Source: Variovorax sp. Root473 (GTDB taxonomy: Bacteria; Pseudomonadota; Gammaproteobacteria; Burkholderiales; Burkholderiaceae_C). Taken from it: DNA of 64,000 bases. The DNA is taken from NCBI RefSeq assembly GCF_001426505.1, contig NZ_LMEV01000002.1, positions 217,185-281,184 on the forward strand, read 5' to 3'. Below the pieces are notes generated by a model, which had not been told where the DNA came from, did not search any database, and was given only the letters and a program-made list of their open reading frames with translations. Made by a program: the position numbers and the translations under genes. Below are positions 8,090-17,070 of this stretch, piece by piece; position 1 is the first letter of the stretch, and every line of letters begins with the position of its first letter.

Positions 8090-9313
8090 TTGAACATGGC
8101 CTCGGCTTGCACGCACCTCGCCTATGCCGGCCTGCGTGTGCTCGATCTCTCGCAAGGCATTGCCGGGCCGTACTGCGGCCAGATCCTGCGCCAGCTCGGG
8201 GCCGACGTGGTGAAGGCAGAGCCGCTCGACGGCGACTGGAGCCGGCGCATCGGCCTGGCACGTGATGGCATGACCGCGATCACGATGGCCTTCAACCGCG
8301 GCAAGCGCAGCCTGGCCTGCGATGCACGGCAGCCGGAAGGCCGCGCGCTGCTCGCCCTGCTCGCGGCGCGCGCCGACATCCTGATCCAGAGCTTTCGCCC
8401 GGGCGTGGCGCAGCGCATGGGCCTGGGGCCTGCCGAGGTGCGCGCGGCGAATCCGTCGGCGATCTACGTGTCGATCTCGGGCTTCGGCCAGAGCGGGCCC
8501 GATGCGCAACGCCCCGGCACCGACGCCATCGCGCAGGCCGTCTCGGGCATGGCCGTGACCAACCGCGCACCCGACGGCACGCCAGCCACCGCCAAGCCCT
8601 ACATCGCCGACGTGTCGTGCGGCCTCTACGCGGCCAACGCCGTCGGCGCCGCGCTGTTCGCACGTGAACGCTCGCCCGAAGGGCTGGGCACACACCTGGA
8701 CCTGAGCCTGCTTGCCTGCATGGCGGCGCTGCAGAACCCGCTACTCATCGAGCACGTCTGGCGCGGTGACGCACCGGCCACCGCCGCGACGGTGCCGCAA
8801 GGCCTCTACGCAACGGCGGACGGCCACATCGCGCTCGCGGCAATGAGCGATGCGATGTTCGCGGCCATCAGCGAGGTGATCGGTCGGCCCGCGTGGCGCA
8901 GCGATCCGCGCATGGCCACGGCTGCGAGCCGGCTGGCTGTTGCCGGCGAGATCGATGCGGCATTGAAGGCCGTTCTGCTCACGCAGACCAGCGCGCAATG
9001 GGTCGCAGCCTTCATGGCGCGCGACGTGTTGGCGAGCGAAGTGCGACACGCCACGCAACTGCTCGACGACGCGCAGGTGCGTCACCTCGGCCTGCTGCAG
9101 CCGATGGCGCGCACGGACGACCCGACGCTGGCGCCCTTGCCCGGCGTGGCCCTGCCCGGCGTCGATGCCATGCACGACGTGCCGCGCGCGCCACGGCTTG
9201 GCGAACACACGCAAGAGATTCTTCGCGAACTGCGGTTCGATGACGCACGCATTGCCACCCTGATGCAGGCGGGCGTGCTCGGCCCTTTGGGCTCTTCGCA
9301 CTCGTCGCACTGA
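8090..9313 (+). CDS. CaiB/BaiF family III CoA-transferase
   Basis: A 407-residue family III CoA-transferase, which moves CoA between carboxylic acids through an aspartyl-CoA thioester. Visible family features are VLDLSQGIAGPYCGQILRQL and GADVVKAEP at the N-terminus, PSAIYVSISGFGQSG, and the probable catalytic Asp at about residue 174 in YIADVSCG. The start is set at a TTG (8090) because the ggag ribosome-binding sequence is 8 bases upstream of it, against 14 for the ATG two codons later; either is possible. It heads the second acyl-CoA gene set and probably activates the imported acid with CoA. The donor and acceptor are unknown. Confidence 0.92.
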   Translation: MNMASACTHLAYAGLRVLDLSQGIAGPYCGQILRQLGADVVKAEPLDGDWSRRIGLARDGMTAITMAFNRGKRSLACDARQPEGRALLALLAARADILIQSFRPGVAQRMGLGPAEVRAANPSAIYVSISGFGQSGPDAQRPGTDAIAQAVSGMAVTNRAPDGTPATAKPYIADVSCGLYAANAVGAALFARERSPEGLGTHLDLSLLACMAALQNPLLIEHVWRGDAPATAATVPQGLYATADGHIALAAMSDAMFAAISEVIGRPAWRSDPRMATAASRLAVAGEIDAALKAVLLTQTSAQWVAAFMARDVLASEVRHATQLLDDAQVRHLGLLQPMARTDDPTLAPLPGVALPGVDAMHDVPRAPRLGEHTQEILRELRFDDARIATLMQAGVLGPLGSSHSSH

Positions 9314-9366
9314 CGCACTGACGCACTGCACTGAATACGCCTCTTCCTCCCCTCCCAAAGCACACC

Positions 9367-10224
9367 ATGGACACAGCAACCTCCACCGTCCCCCACGATG
9401 CACCCGTGCGCTGCGTGTCGCGCGGCGCGGTCTTCCAGATCGAACTGAACCGCCCCGAGGCGCGCAACCCGCTCGGCCCCGAGATGATCGATGCGCTCGA
9501 TGCCGCGTTGACGCAGGCCATCGAGATGCCCGCCGCGCGCGTCGTACTCATCACCGCCGCGGGCGAGGCATTCAGCGCGGGTGGCAACCTCGGCAACATG
9601 GCCGATCGCCTGAACGCGCCGCGCGGCGCCAACGGCAAGGACCCGATCGCCCAAAGCAACCGGCGCTATGGCGACTTCCTGCGCAGGCTCTGCAGCGCAC
9701 CGAAGGTGGTGGTGGCCAGTGTGCGCGGCGCTGCGATGGGCGGCGGTGCGGGCCTGGTGTGCGCGGCCGACATCGCCATCGGCGCACAGGGTGCGAAATT
9801 CGGCTTTCCCGAAGCGGCCATCGGCCTCGTTCCCGGGCAGATCCTGCCCTTCGTTGCGGCACGCATCGGCGCACAGGCCGCGCGCCGCCTCATGCTCACG
9901 GGCGAGCGAATCGATGCGGCCGAAGCGCACCGCATCGGACTGCTCGACTACCACGTGGCCGACCCCGAACAACTGGCCGCGCGCACCGACGAACTGCTGG
10001 CACGCATCGTCGCCTGTGCGCCCGGCGCCTCGGCCGCGACCAAGCAGATGCTCCATACGGTGCTCGGCGCCAGGCGCTGGTGGAACGACGAGTTGCCTGG
10101 CTACCTCGACGAAGCCGCCGACACCTTCGCGCGGCAGATGCGCAGCGAGGCCGTCGAAGGCGTCGCCGCTGCGCGCGGCAAGCGGGCGCCGAACTGGCAG
10201 CAGGCCATCGCCGCGCGCGATTGA
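9367..10224 (+). CDS. Enoyl-CoA hydratase/isomerase family protein
   Basis: A 285-residue crotonase-fold protein. EAFSAGGNLGNM (about residue 60) and GAAMGGGAGLVCAADIAIG (about residue 120) form the oxyanion hole. Unlike the first crotonase in the window, it keeps a Glu at the first catalytic position, in FGFPEAAIGLVPG, while the second position is not the usual Glu-rich PGAGGTQ form. A hydratase role on a 2-enoyl-CoA is plausible, placed before an acyl-CoA dehydrogenase. The 53-base gap to the upstream CoA-transferase includes no obvious terminator, so co-transcription is likely. Confidence 0.9.
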   Translation: MDTATSTVPHDAPVRCVSRGAVFQIELNRPEARNPLGPEMIDALDAALTQAIEMPAARVVLITAAGEAFSAGGNLGNMADRLNAPRGANGKDPIAQSNRRYGDFLRRLCSAPKVVVASVRGAAMGGGAGLVCAADIAIGAQGAKFGFPEAAIGLVPGQILPFVAARIGAQAARRLMLTGERIDAAEAHRIGLLDYHVADPEQLAARTDELLARIVACAPGASAATKQMLHTVLGARRWWNDELPGYLDEAADTFARQMRSEAVEGVAAARGKRAPNWQQAIAARD

Positions 10225-10248
10225 AGAAAACGTTTTCAGGAGACACGC

Positions 10249-11430
10249 ATGCAAGACCCCATTCCCCATGCCCCGCAGGACTCGGACCTGGACGAGATCC
10301 GCCACGCCGTCGAGGCGCTGTGCACCCGCTTCGACGATGCCTACTGGTTGCGCAAGGACCAGGAAGGCGGCTTTCCGACCGAGTTCCATCAGGCGATCGC
10401 CGAGGCCGGCTGGCTCGGCGTGTGCATGCCCACCGAACTGGGCGGCGCCGGCCTGGGCATGCGCGAGGCGGCCACGCTGGTGCAGACCATTGCGGCCTCG
10501 GGCGCGGGCATGTCGGGCGCATCGGCGATCCACATGAACGTCTTCGGCCTGCAGCCGGTGGTGGTGTTCGGCAACCAGGAGCAGCAGCAGCGCATGCTGC
10601 CACCGCTGATCGCGGGCCGTGAGCGCGCGTGCTTCGCGGTGACCGAGCCGAGCGTCGGCCTGGACACCACGCGGCTGAAGACGCGCGCGGTGCGCCAGGG
10701 CGACCACTACGTCGTGCACGGCCAGAAGGTCTGGATCTCGACCGCACAGGTGGCCGAGAAGATGCTGCTGCTCGCGCGCACCCGGCCGATCGAGGAATGC
10801 GCGCGGCCGCAGCACGGGCTCTCGCTTTTCTACACGACGCTCGACCGCAGCAAGGTGCAGGTGCGCGAGATCGACAAGATGGGCCGCTCTGCGGTCGACT
10901 CGAACGAGCTGTTCATCGACGGGCTGCAGATTCCGGTGGAAGACCGCATCGGCGAGGAAGGCCGGGGTTTCGAATACATCCTGCACGGCATGAACCCGGA
11001 GCGCATCCTGATCGCGGCCGAGGCCGTGGGCCTGGGCCGCGCGGCGCTGCGAAAGGCCGTGCAGTACGCCAAGGAACGCGTGGTGTTCGACCGGCCCATC
11101 GGCATGAACCAGGCGATCCAGCATCCGCTGGCGGAACGCTGGATGAACCTGGAAGCCGCCAACCTCATGGTGCAGCGCGCGGCGCAGCTGTACGACCTGG
11201 GCCGCGACTGCGGCGCCGAGGCCAACAGCGCCAAGTTCCTCGCGGCCGAGGCCGGCTACCAGGCCTGCCTCACGGCCGTCATGACGCACGGCGGCTTCGG
11301 CTACGCGAAGGAATACCACGTGGAGCGCTATCTGCGTGAATCGCTGATCCCGCGCATCGCGCCGATCAGCCCCCAGATGATCCTGTGCTTCGTGGCCGAG
11401 AAAGTCCTCGGTCTCCCCAAATCCTACTGA
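10249..11430 (+). CDS. Acyl-CoA dehydrogenase
   Basis: A 393-residue acyl-CoA dehydrogenase. It shows FAVTEPSVGLDTTRL and KVWISTAQVAEKML (flavin and substrate contacts), FDRPIGMNQAIQHPLA, and GGFGYAKEYHVERYLRES near the C-terminus. A Glu in NPERILIAAE (about residue 247) is placed like the helix-G catalytic base of isovaleryl-type enzymes, and the MCAD-type C-terminal Glu is not evident. It would oxidise an acyl-CoA made by one of the flanking CoA-transferases. A ggag lies 7-8 bases upstream of the ATG. It is distinct in sequence from the dehydrogenase at 1099-2265, so the two gene sets probably act on different acyl-CoAs. Confidence 0.93.
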   Translation: MQDPIPHAPQDSDLDEIRHAVEALCTRFDDAYWLRKDQEGGFPTEFHQAIAEAGWLGVCMPTELGGAGLGMREAATLVQTIAASGAGMSGASAIHMNVFGLQPVVVFGNQEQQQRMLPPLIAGRERACFAVTEPSVGLDTTRLKTRAVRQGDHYVVHGQKVWISTAQVAEKMLLLARTRPIEECARPQHGLSLFYTTLDRSKVQVREIDKMGRSAVDSNELFIDGLQIPVEDRIGEEGRGFEYILHGMNPERILIAAEAVGLGRAALRKAVQYAKERVVFDRPIGMNQAIQHPLAERWMNLEAANLMVQRAAQLYDLGRDCGAEANSAKFLAAEAGYQACLTAVMTHGGFGYAKEYHVERYLRESLIPRIAPISPQMILCFVAEKVLGLPKSY

Positions 11431-11453
11431 TCCCTACTGACCACGGAACTGCC

Positions 11454-12647
11454 ATGACTTCTCTCCAAGGCTTGAAGGTCGTCGACCTCTCGCGCGTGCT
11501 CGGCGGCCCGCTGTGCGCCCAGATCCTGGGCGACCACGGCGCCGACGTGATCAAGGTCGAAGGCCCCTCGGGCGACGAGACCCGCACCTGGGGCCCGCCC
11601 TTCAAGGACGACATGGCCTCCTACTTCGCGGGCATCAACCGCAACAAGCAGACCATCTGCGTCGACCTGGGCGTGCCCGAAGGCCGCGAGGTGGTGCTGC
11701 GGCTGCTCGAAGACGCCGACGTGCTGATCGAGAACTTCAAGACCGGCACGCTGGAGCGCTGGGGCATGGGCTTTCACGAGGTGCTGTCGCAGCGCTTTCC
11801 GCGGCTCATTCATTGCCGCATCACGGGATTCGGCGACAGCGGCCCGCTGGGCGGACTGGCCGGCTACGACGCGGCAGTGCAGGCGCTGTCGGGGTTGATG
11901 AGCATCAACGGTGAACCCGCCGGCCAGCCCACGCGGCTGGGCGTGCCGATCGTCGACGTGACCACCGGCCTGAACGCGGCCATCGGCATCCTGATGGCGG
12001 TGGTCGAGCGCACCCGCAGCGGCCGGGGTCAGCAGGTCGAATCGACGCTGTACGACTGCGCGTTGTCGTCGCTGTACCCGCACTCGATCAACACGCTGTT
12101 CACTGGCAAGCCGCCGCTGCGCTCGGGCAACGGCCACCCGAACATAGCGCCCTACGACACCTACGCGACCGGCACTGAGCCGATCTTCCTGGCGGTGGGC
12201 AACAACGGGCAGTTCGAGCGTATGTGCAAGGTCGTCGGCCGCACCGACCTTCCGACGGACCCGCGCTTTGCCACCAACGCCGATCGCGCGGTGAACCGCT
12301 TCGTGCTCAAGTCCGAGATCGAATCGGCCTTTGCACCCTACAACGCGCAGCAGCTGTTCAGCGAGCTGACACGCGTCGGCGTGCCGTGCGGGGTGATCCA
12401 GAACGTGGTGGAAGCGCTGGCGCATCCGCACACGGCGCACCGCGACATGGTGGCCGAGATCGGCACGCACCGCTCCATCGCCTCGCCGATCAAGCTCAGC
12501 CGCACGCCGGCGAGCTACCGCTCGGCGCCGCAGCAGATCGGCCAATCGACCGTGCAGGTGCTGAAGGCCTCGGGCGTGCCAGACGCTGTCATCGATGCGC
12601 TGCTGTCGAGCGGTGCGATTCGTCAATCGGGGCAGGAGAAAGCATGA
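11454..12647 (+). CDS. CaiB/BaiF family III CoA-transferase
   Basis: A 397-residue family III CoA-transferase, the second in this operon. It starts [19 protein letters not shown], continues [19 protein letters not shown], and has [16 protein letters not shown] and the likely catalytic Asp at about residue 168 in IVDVTTG. The reading frame is open further upstream, but this ATG begins exactly at the family N-terminus. Its stop overlaps the thiolase start (ATGA), so the two are translationally coupled. Two CoA-transferases in one operon suggest either two substrates or activation of the acid plus recycling of CoA from the product (for example a dicarboxylate such as succinate). Confidence 0.93.
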   Translation: MTSLQGLKVVDLSRVLGGPLCAQILGDHGADVIKVEGPSGDETRTWGPPFKDDMASYFAGINRNKQTICVDLGVPEGREVVLRLLEDADVLIENFKTGTLERWGMGFHEVLSQRFPRLIHCRITGFGDSGPLGGLAGYDAAVQALSGLMSINGEPAGQPTRLGVPIVDVTTGLNAAIGILMAVVERTRSGRGQQVESTLYDCALSSLYPHSINTLFTGKPPLRSGNGHPNIAPYDTYATGTEPIFLAVGNNGQFERMCKVVGRTDLPTDPRFATNADRAVNRFVLKSEIESAFAPYNAQQLFSELTRVGVPCGVIQNVVEALAHPHTAHRDMVAEIGTHRSIASPIKLSRTPASYRSAPQQIGQSTVQVLKASGVPDAVIDALLSSGAIRQSGQEKA

Positions 12648-13825
12648 GCATCGATGCCGTCATCGTTTCCACCGCACGCACGCCCATCGGCAAGGCCTAC
12701 CGCGGCGCCTTCAACGACACACACGGCGCGGTGCTCGGCGCGCACGCCGTGCGCCACGCGGTCGAACGCGCCGGGCTAGCCCACGACGAGATCGAGGACG
12801 TGATCATGGGCACGGCCCGTCCCGAGGGCAGCACGGGCATGAACATCGGACGCATCGTCGCGCTGCGCGCCGGTTTGCCCAGGCACACCGCGGGCGTGAC
12901 CGTGAACCGCTTCTGCAGCTCGGGCCTGCAGGCCATTGCGATGGGCGCGCACAGCATCCTGTGCGACGGTGTGCCCGCGGTGGTGGCGGGCGGGCTCGAC
13001 GCCGTGAGCCTCACGGTCAATACGCACACCAACACCTACCGCCAGCGCGACCCGTGGCTGGAGCAGCACGTGCCGGGCGTGTACCAGACCATGATCCAGA
13101 CGGCCGAGAACGTGGCCACCCGCTACGGCATCGGCCGTGACAGGCAAGACGATTACGGCCTGCGCAGCCAGCAGCGCGCGGTGGCCGCGCGCGATGCCGG
13201 CGCCTTCGCGCAAGAGATCGCGCCCATCGACGTGCGCAAGCTCGTGGCCGGCAAGGACGGCGCGCCCGATGTGCGTGAAGACATCACACTGACGCACGAC
13301 GAGGGCCTGCGCAGTACATCGGCGCAGCAACTGGCCGCGCTCAAGCCCGTGATCGAAGGCGGCCACATCACGGCGGGCAATGCGAGCCAGCTGTCCGATG
13401 GTGCTTCGGCCTGCGTGCTCATGAACAGCCGGCTGGCCGAGCAGCGCAACCTCACGCCGCTGGGCATCTTCCGCGGCTTTGCCGTGGCCGGTTGCGAGCC
13501 CGACGAGATGGGTATCGGCCCGGTGTTTGCAGTGCCGCGCCTGCTCGCGCGCTGCGGTGTGCGCGCCGATGACGTCGGGCTGTGGGAACTCAACGAAGCC
13601 TTCGCAGTGCAGGTGCTCTACTGCCGCGACCGGCTGGGCATTCCTGACGACCGCCTGAACATCCACGGTGGCGCGATCGCGATGGGGCATCCGTTCGGCA
13701 TGTCGGGCTCGCGGCTTGTGGGGCATGCGCTGATCGCCGGCAAGGCGCTCGGAGTGCGCCATGTGGTTGTCACGATGTGCGTGGGCGGAGGAATGGGAGC
13801 GGCTGGGTTGTTCGAAGTTGTTTGA
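12644..13825 (+). CDS. Acetyl-CoA acetyltransferase (thiolase)
   Basis: A 393-residue thiolase II-type enzyme, normal length. The acylated cysteine is C91 in [10 protein letters not shown]. The base histidine is in [14 protein letters not shown] and the second cysteine in [14 protein letters not shown] near the C-terminus. It would cleave a 3-oxoacyl-CoA with CoA to give acetyl-CoA and a shortened acyl-CoA, the last step of the second acyl-CoA gene set. The ATG overlaps the CoA-transferase stop, and ggcaggagaaagc supplies its ribosome-binding site inside the previous gene. No terminator is apparent before the IS remnant that follows. Confidence 0.94.
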   Translation: MSIDAVIVSTARTPIGKAYRGAFNDTHGAVLGAHAVRHAVERAGLAHDEIEDVIMGTARPEGSTGMNIGRIVALRAGLPRHTAGVTVNRFCSSGLQAIAMGAHSILCDGVPAVVAGGLDAVSLTVNTHTNTYRQRDPWLEQHVPGVYQTMIQTAENVATRYGIGRDRQDDYGLRSQQRAVAARDAGAFAQEIAPIDVRKLVAGKDGAPDVREDITLTHDEGLRSTSAQQLAALKPVIEGGHITAGNASQLSDGASACVLMNSRLAEQRNLTPLGIFRGFAVAGCEPDEMGIGPVFAVPRLLARCGVRADDVGLWELNEAFAVQVLYCRDRLGIPDDRLNIHGGAIAMGHPFGMSGSRLVGHALIAGKALGVRHVVVTMCVGGGMGAAGLFEVV

Positions 13826-13867
13826 GTACCGCCCCATGCTTACCTAACCACGCCGGCCTGTCGATCG

Positions 13868-14138
13868 GATACGGCGCCTTGATGGTGAATGCGGTGAATG
13901 CGATGCAGCGCCGATGATCGAGGAAGTGCCTGACAGCTACCTCCTTCTGCTCCAGAGAATAATTGGGCTTCGAACGTGCATAGCCCCTTGGCAAGTCGAA
14001 CCGCCGCTCGTACTCCCGGTACCAGCCCTTCGGCGCATTCTTGGTCGGATACCCCAGCTGGCGAATCGTCGCCCTGACGCGTTTGTCGAACTTGATGTGC
14101 AGCTCGACCGCTGGAATTCTGTCGTTTTATGAATACAT
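13868..14138 (-). pseudogene. IS3-family transposase OrfA remnant (decayed)
   Basis: Read on the minus strand from an ATG at 14138, the frame gives MYS, then an in-frame TAA as codon 4 (14127-14129), then DRIPAVELHIKFDKRVRATI, RQLGYPTKNAPKGWYREYE and NYSLEQKEVAVRHFLDHRRC. I recognise this as the first HTH region of an IS3-family OrfA, normally starting like M-Y-S-Y-E-D-R-I. Homology fades after IKAPYP, shortly after a 9-base tandem duplication (GGTGAATGC at 13886-13894 and 13895-13903) that inserts three residues. No OrfB or terminal repeats are seen. The 5' stop, duplication and missing 3' part show a dead fragment, lying between two unrelated operons. Confidence 0.7.
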
Positions 14139-14158
14139 GAACTGCCTCCTGGCAGGGA

Positions 14159-15022
14159 TCAGCCCCCGGATGGCTCGAGCACGAACGCGAAGTCCAGCGT
14201 GTGAAACGGCCCGTCCTGCACGCTGCCGTCGGGCGCGCGGCCCGGGGCGTGCGCCGCGAAGTTGCCGATCAGCGAGCTGCGCACGCCGAACACCGCATCG
14301 CTGTCGAGGTACGGATCGCCCTCGCGGAAGACGTGCGTGATGAGCGTCTCGTAGCCCGGCGCCTGCACCATGAAGTGCACATGTGCGGGCCGCCACGGAT
14401 GCCGCCGGGTCGCGCGCAGCATCGCGCCCACCGGTCCGTCGGTGGGAATCGGATAGGCCACCGGCGCCACGCCGCGAAACCACAGCCGGCCCTCAGCGTT
14501 CGTGCGCAAGACTGCCCGCCCCTGCAGGTGATCACCAGGCCGCTGCACGTCGTAGAAGCCTTCGGCATCGGCCTCCCACACATCCACCACTGCATCGGCA
14601 ATAGGCTCGCCGTCGCGCCCGCGCACCATGGCTTGCACGAACAGCGGCTCGCCCACCGCGCCGGCCGAGATGTCGCCACCCAGCGGCAGCTGCGGCGCAT
14701 TCGCCACGTGGAAGGGGCCGAACACGGTGGCCTCGGTGGCCTGCGGGCTCTTCGCGTGGTTCATCGCGACGGTGAGCATCGACAGGCCCAGCGTGTCCGA
14801 CAGCAGGATGAACTCCTGGCGCTGCGCATCGCACTTCTGGCCCGTGGCGGTGAGGAACTCGATGCCGGCGGCCCACTCGGCCTCAGTGAGCTTCACTTCT
14901 CGCGCGAAGTCGTGCAGGTGACGCACGAGCGCTGACATCACTTCTTTCAGTCGCGCGTTCTCGCACCCGGCCATGCGCTCGAGCACGGCGGCGGTGATGG
15001 TGTGTTCATCGATGTTGCGCAT
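14159..15022 (-). CDS. Intradiol ring-cleavage dioxygenase (hydroxyquinol 1,2-dioxygenase type)
   Basis: A 287-residue intradiol dioxygenase with an N-terminal helical dimerisation domain (residues 1-100) and the catalytic beta-sandwich. The four Fe(III) ligands are in place: Y157 (EGFYDVQ), Y190 (VAYPIPTDGPVG), H214 and H216 (RPAHVHFMVQ). The family includes catechol and hydroxyquinol 1,2-dioxygenases. Because maleylacetate reductase is in the same operon, and hydroxyquinol cleavage yields maleylacetate, the hydroxyquinol assignment (PnpG-like) is preferred by inference. It is the last gene of the twelve-gene run and overlaps livM by 17 bases. The ATG at 15022 is favoured by ctggag about 9 bases upstream. 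Confidence 0.9.
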   Translation of the reverse strand: MRNIDEHTITAAVLERMAGCENARLKEVMSALVRHLHDFAREVKLTEAEWAAGIEFLTATGQKCDAQRQEFILLSDTLGLSMLTVAMNHAKSPQATEATVFGPFHVANAPQLPLGGDISAGAVGEPLFVQAMVRGRDGEPIADAVVDVWEADAEGFYDVQRPGDHLQGRAVLRTNAEGRLWFRGVAPVAYPIPTDGPVGAMLRATRRHPWRPAHVHFMVQAPGYETLITHVFREGDPYLDSDAVFGVRSSLIGNFAAHAPGRAPDGSVQDGPFHTLDFAFVLEPSGG

Positions 15023-16049
15023 GAGGGTCGAGCTCCAGAGAGGAAGAAGACGCAGACGCATGCGGCGGCATCAGCCGGCGCTGCGTCGGGAACAGGGACC
15101 AGGCCCAGCGCTGCTGCGCCCAGCCCCACAGGCCCTGCTTGAAGAAGAGCGTGGCCACGATGGCCAGCAGCCCGAGCCCCAGCAGATACCAGGTGCCGTA
15201 GTCGCTCAGGAACTTGTTCAGCGCCCAGAAGACGAGCGCGCCCACCAGCGGACCTTCGATGCGGCCGATGCCGCCGATCACGACCATGAAGATCGCGAAG
15301 GCCGTCCAGTTCGGCGCAAAGGCCGCGTCGGGGCTGATGCGCAGGTTGCCCACGAAGTACAGCGCCCCCGCCAGCCCCGCGCCGAAGGCCGCCACCACGT
15401 ACACCGCGAGCTTCATGCGCGCCACCGGAATGCCCTGCGATTCGGCGGCCATCTCGTTGTCGCGGATCGCCAGCAGCGCCAGTCCGAAGCGACTGCGCAG
15501 GAACAGGTAGACCAGCGACACCGCCGCCACCACGCAGCCCAGCGCCATCCAGTAGGTGACGTTCTCGCGCGTGGCGCGCTCGATGCCGCGCAGCGCCGTG
15601 AGCGTGGTGCCCGAGCCGCCGCCCACCGCCGACACGTTGGCGAAGCTGAGCCGGAACACCTCGGCAATCACCCAGGTGCCGATGGCGAAGTAGCCACCCG
15701 ACAGCCGGAAGGCGACGAAGGACACCGGCACCGCGATGAGCGCCGCCGCCAGCGCGCCGAGCGGAATCGCCACGAACGGATTGACGCCCGCGAAGTTGCC
15801 GAGCATCAGCATCACGTAGCCGCCGAAGCCGAAGAAGGCCTGCTGCCCGATGCTGACCATGCCGCCGTAGCCGGCCAGCAGGTTCCACATCATCGCGAAG
15901 ATGAAGTAGCAGGCGATCTCGACGAACTCGCGCATCCAGCTCGGCTCGCCCCAGAAGGGCAGCGTGGCGGCCACCGCCACCAGCACGGCCGCGGTCCAGC
16001 CCGCGCGGCGGCTGCTGCCGGTGTCGATGACGACGCGGAAGGAGGCCAT
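15006..16049 (-). CDS. livM: Branched-chain-type ABC transporter permease (LivM-like)
   Basis: A 347-residue, strongly hydrophobic LivM-type inner-membrane permease. Diagnostic stretches are AGYGGMVSIGQQAFFGFGGY near residue 60, LRSRFGLALLAIRDNEMAAE (the cytoplasmic EAA-like loop contacting the ATPase) and GGIGRIEGPLVGALVFW. It completes a Liv-type importer with livH, livG, livF and livJ of the same operon. It is separated from livH by a sulfatase and a Bug gene, an unusual split. The C-terminal tail after the last membrane segment is Ser/His-rich and lies partly in the overlap with the dioxygenase gene. Confidence 0.93.
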   Translation of the reverse strand: MASFRVVIDTGSSRRAGWTAAVLVAVAATLPFWGEPSWMREFVEIACYFIFAMMWNLLAGYGGMVSIGQQAFFGFGGYVMLMLGNFAGVNPFVAIPLGALAAALIAVPVSFVAFRLSGGYFAIGTWVIAEVFRLSFANVSAVGGGSGTTLTALRGIERATRENVTYWMALGCVVAAVSLVYLFLRSRFGLALLAIRDNEMAAESQGIPVARMKLAVYVVAAFGAGLAGALYFVGNLRISPDAAFAPNWTAFAIFMVVIGGIGRIEGPLVGALVFWALNKFLSDYGTWYLLGLGLLAIVATLFFKQGLWGWAQQRWAWSLFPTQRRLMPPHASASSSSLELDPHAQHR

Positions 16050-16054
16050 CGCGC

Positions 16055-17032
16055 TCAGTCCAGCTGCAGCTGTACGCGCGCGGCCACCAGGCCCCAGCGC
16101 TGGTGCTCGGCACGCAGGCGGCGCGCCGCTTCTTCAGGCGTGTTGGCCACCACCTCGAGGTCCATCGTGGCCAGCCGCTCGCGCAGCTCGGGTGCCGCCA
16201 GCGCCTTTGCCACCTCGGCCTGCAAGCGCGCGACCACGGCCGGTGGCGTGCTGCGCGGCATGGCCATCATCTCGGCGAAGCTGGCGTCATAGCCCTTGAT
16301 GCCGGCCTGCGCCACGGTGGGCACCGCCGGCTGGCTGCCCAGGCGCTTGCTGCCCGACACGGCGATGGCCACCAGCTTGCCGTCGCGAATGATCGGGCCG
16401 ACCGTCGGCGAGGCCAGGAAGCCGCAGGGCACCATGCCGCCCATCACGTCCTGCATGGCCGGGCTCGGACCGCGATAGGGCACGTGCTGCATCTGCACGC
16501 CGGCATCGGCCAGCAGCATCTCCATGGCCATGTGGCCGGGCACGCCGGGGCCGCCCGAGGCATAGCTCATCGGCTTGGCCCGGGCCGCGGCCAGCAGCTC
16601 GGGCAGGGTCTTGATGCCGGCACCGGGAAAACACACCAGTTCCTGGCTGAATGATGCAAGCTGCGTCACGGGCACCAGGTCTTCCATCGGCCGGAAGGCG
16701 AGCTTGCGGTACAGGTGCGGATTGATGGTGAGCATGGTGTCGGGCCCGACCAGCACGGTGTGACCGTCGGTGGCGCGCGCCACTTCCTGCATGCCGATGT
16801 TGCCGCCCGCCCCCGGCTTGTTGTCGACCACCACGGGCTGGCCCAGTGCCTTCTGCAGGGCCGGCTGCATCAGCCGCGAAATGATGTCGCCCGGCGCACC
16901 GGCCGGAAAGGCCACCACCAGCCGCACGGGCTTGCTGGGCCAGGTGTCGGCGGCGTGGCCGGGTGCGGCAACGGTGGCGAGCACGGCGGCCGCCGCCAGG
17001 CTGGCCGGGAGGGATCGACGGAAAGCGTTCAT
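16055..17032 (-). CDS. Bug/TctC-type periplasmic solute-binding protein
   Basis: A 325-residue Bug protein with a signal peptide (MNAFRRSLPASLAAAAVL, cleavage after about GHA at residue 28) and the family segments KPVRLVVAFPAGAPGDIISR, VVDNKPGAGGN and VPYRGPSPAMQDVMGG. A strong aaaggaga Shine-Dalgarno lies ahead of the chosen ATG; the frame is open further upstream but that part looks like non-coding shadow. It sits between the sulfatase and livM, so the operon encodes two different binding proteins. It may bind the aromatic substrate or a pathway acid, or act as an extracytoplasmic sensor as some Bug proteins do. No TctA/B is present. Confidence 0.93.
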   Translation of the reverse strand: MNAFRRSLPASLAAAAVLATVAAPGHAADTWPSKPVRLVVAFPAGAPGDIISRLMQPALQKALGQPVVVDNKPGAGGNIGMQEVARATDGHTVLVGPDTMLTINPHLYRKLAFRPMEDLVPVTQLASFSQELVCFPGAGIKTLPELLAAARAKPMSYASGGPGVPGHMAMEMLLADAGVQMQHVPYRGPSPAMQDVMGGMVPCGFLASPTVGPIIRDGKLVAIAVSGSKRLGSQPAVPTVAQAGIKGYDASFAEMMAMPRSTPPAVVARLQAEVAKALAAPELRERLATMDLEVVANTPEEAARRLRAEHQRWGLVAARVQLQLD

Positions 17033-17070
17033 GGGATGTCTCCTTTTTTGAAATGGGATGCGCGCGCCGC

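Noticed and set aside
9082..11319. Minus-strand open frame of 745 codons opposite the second acyl-CoA gene set
   Set aside because: Low-information His/Arg/Ala-rich translation, antisense to a hydratase and a dehydrogenase with clear motifs.
13914..14132. Small plus-strand open frame in the gap after the thiolase
   Set aside because: It is the antisense of the IS3 remnant and has no similarity to a known small protein.
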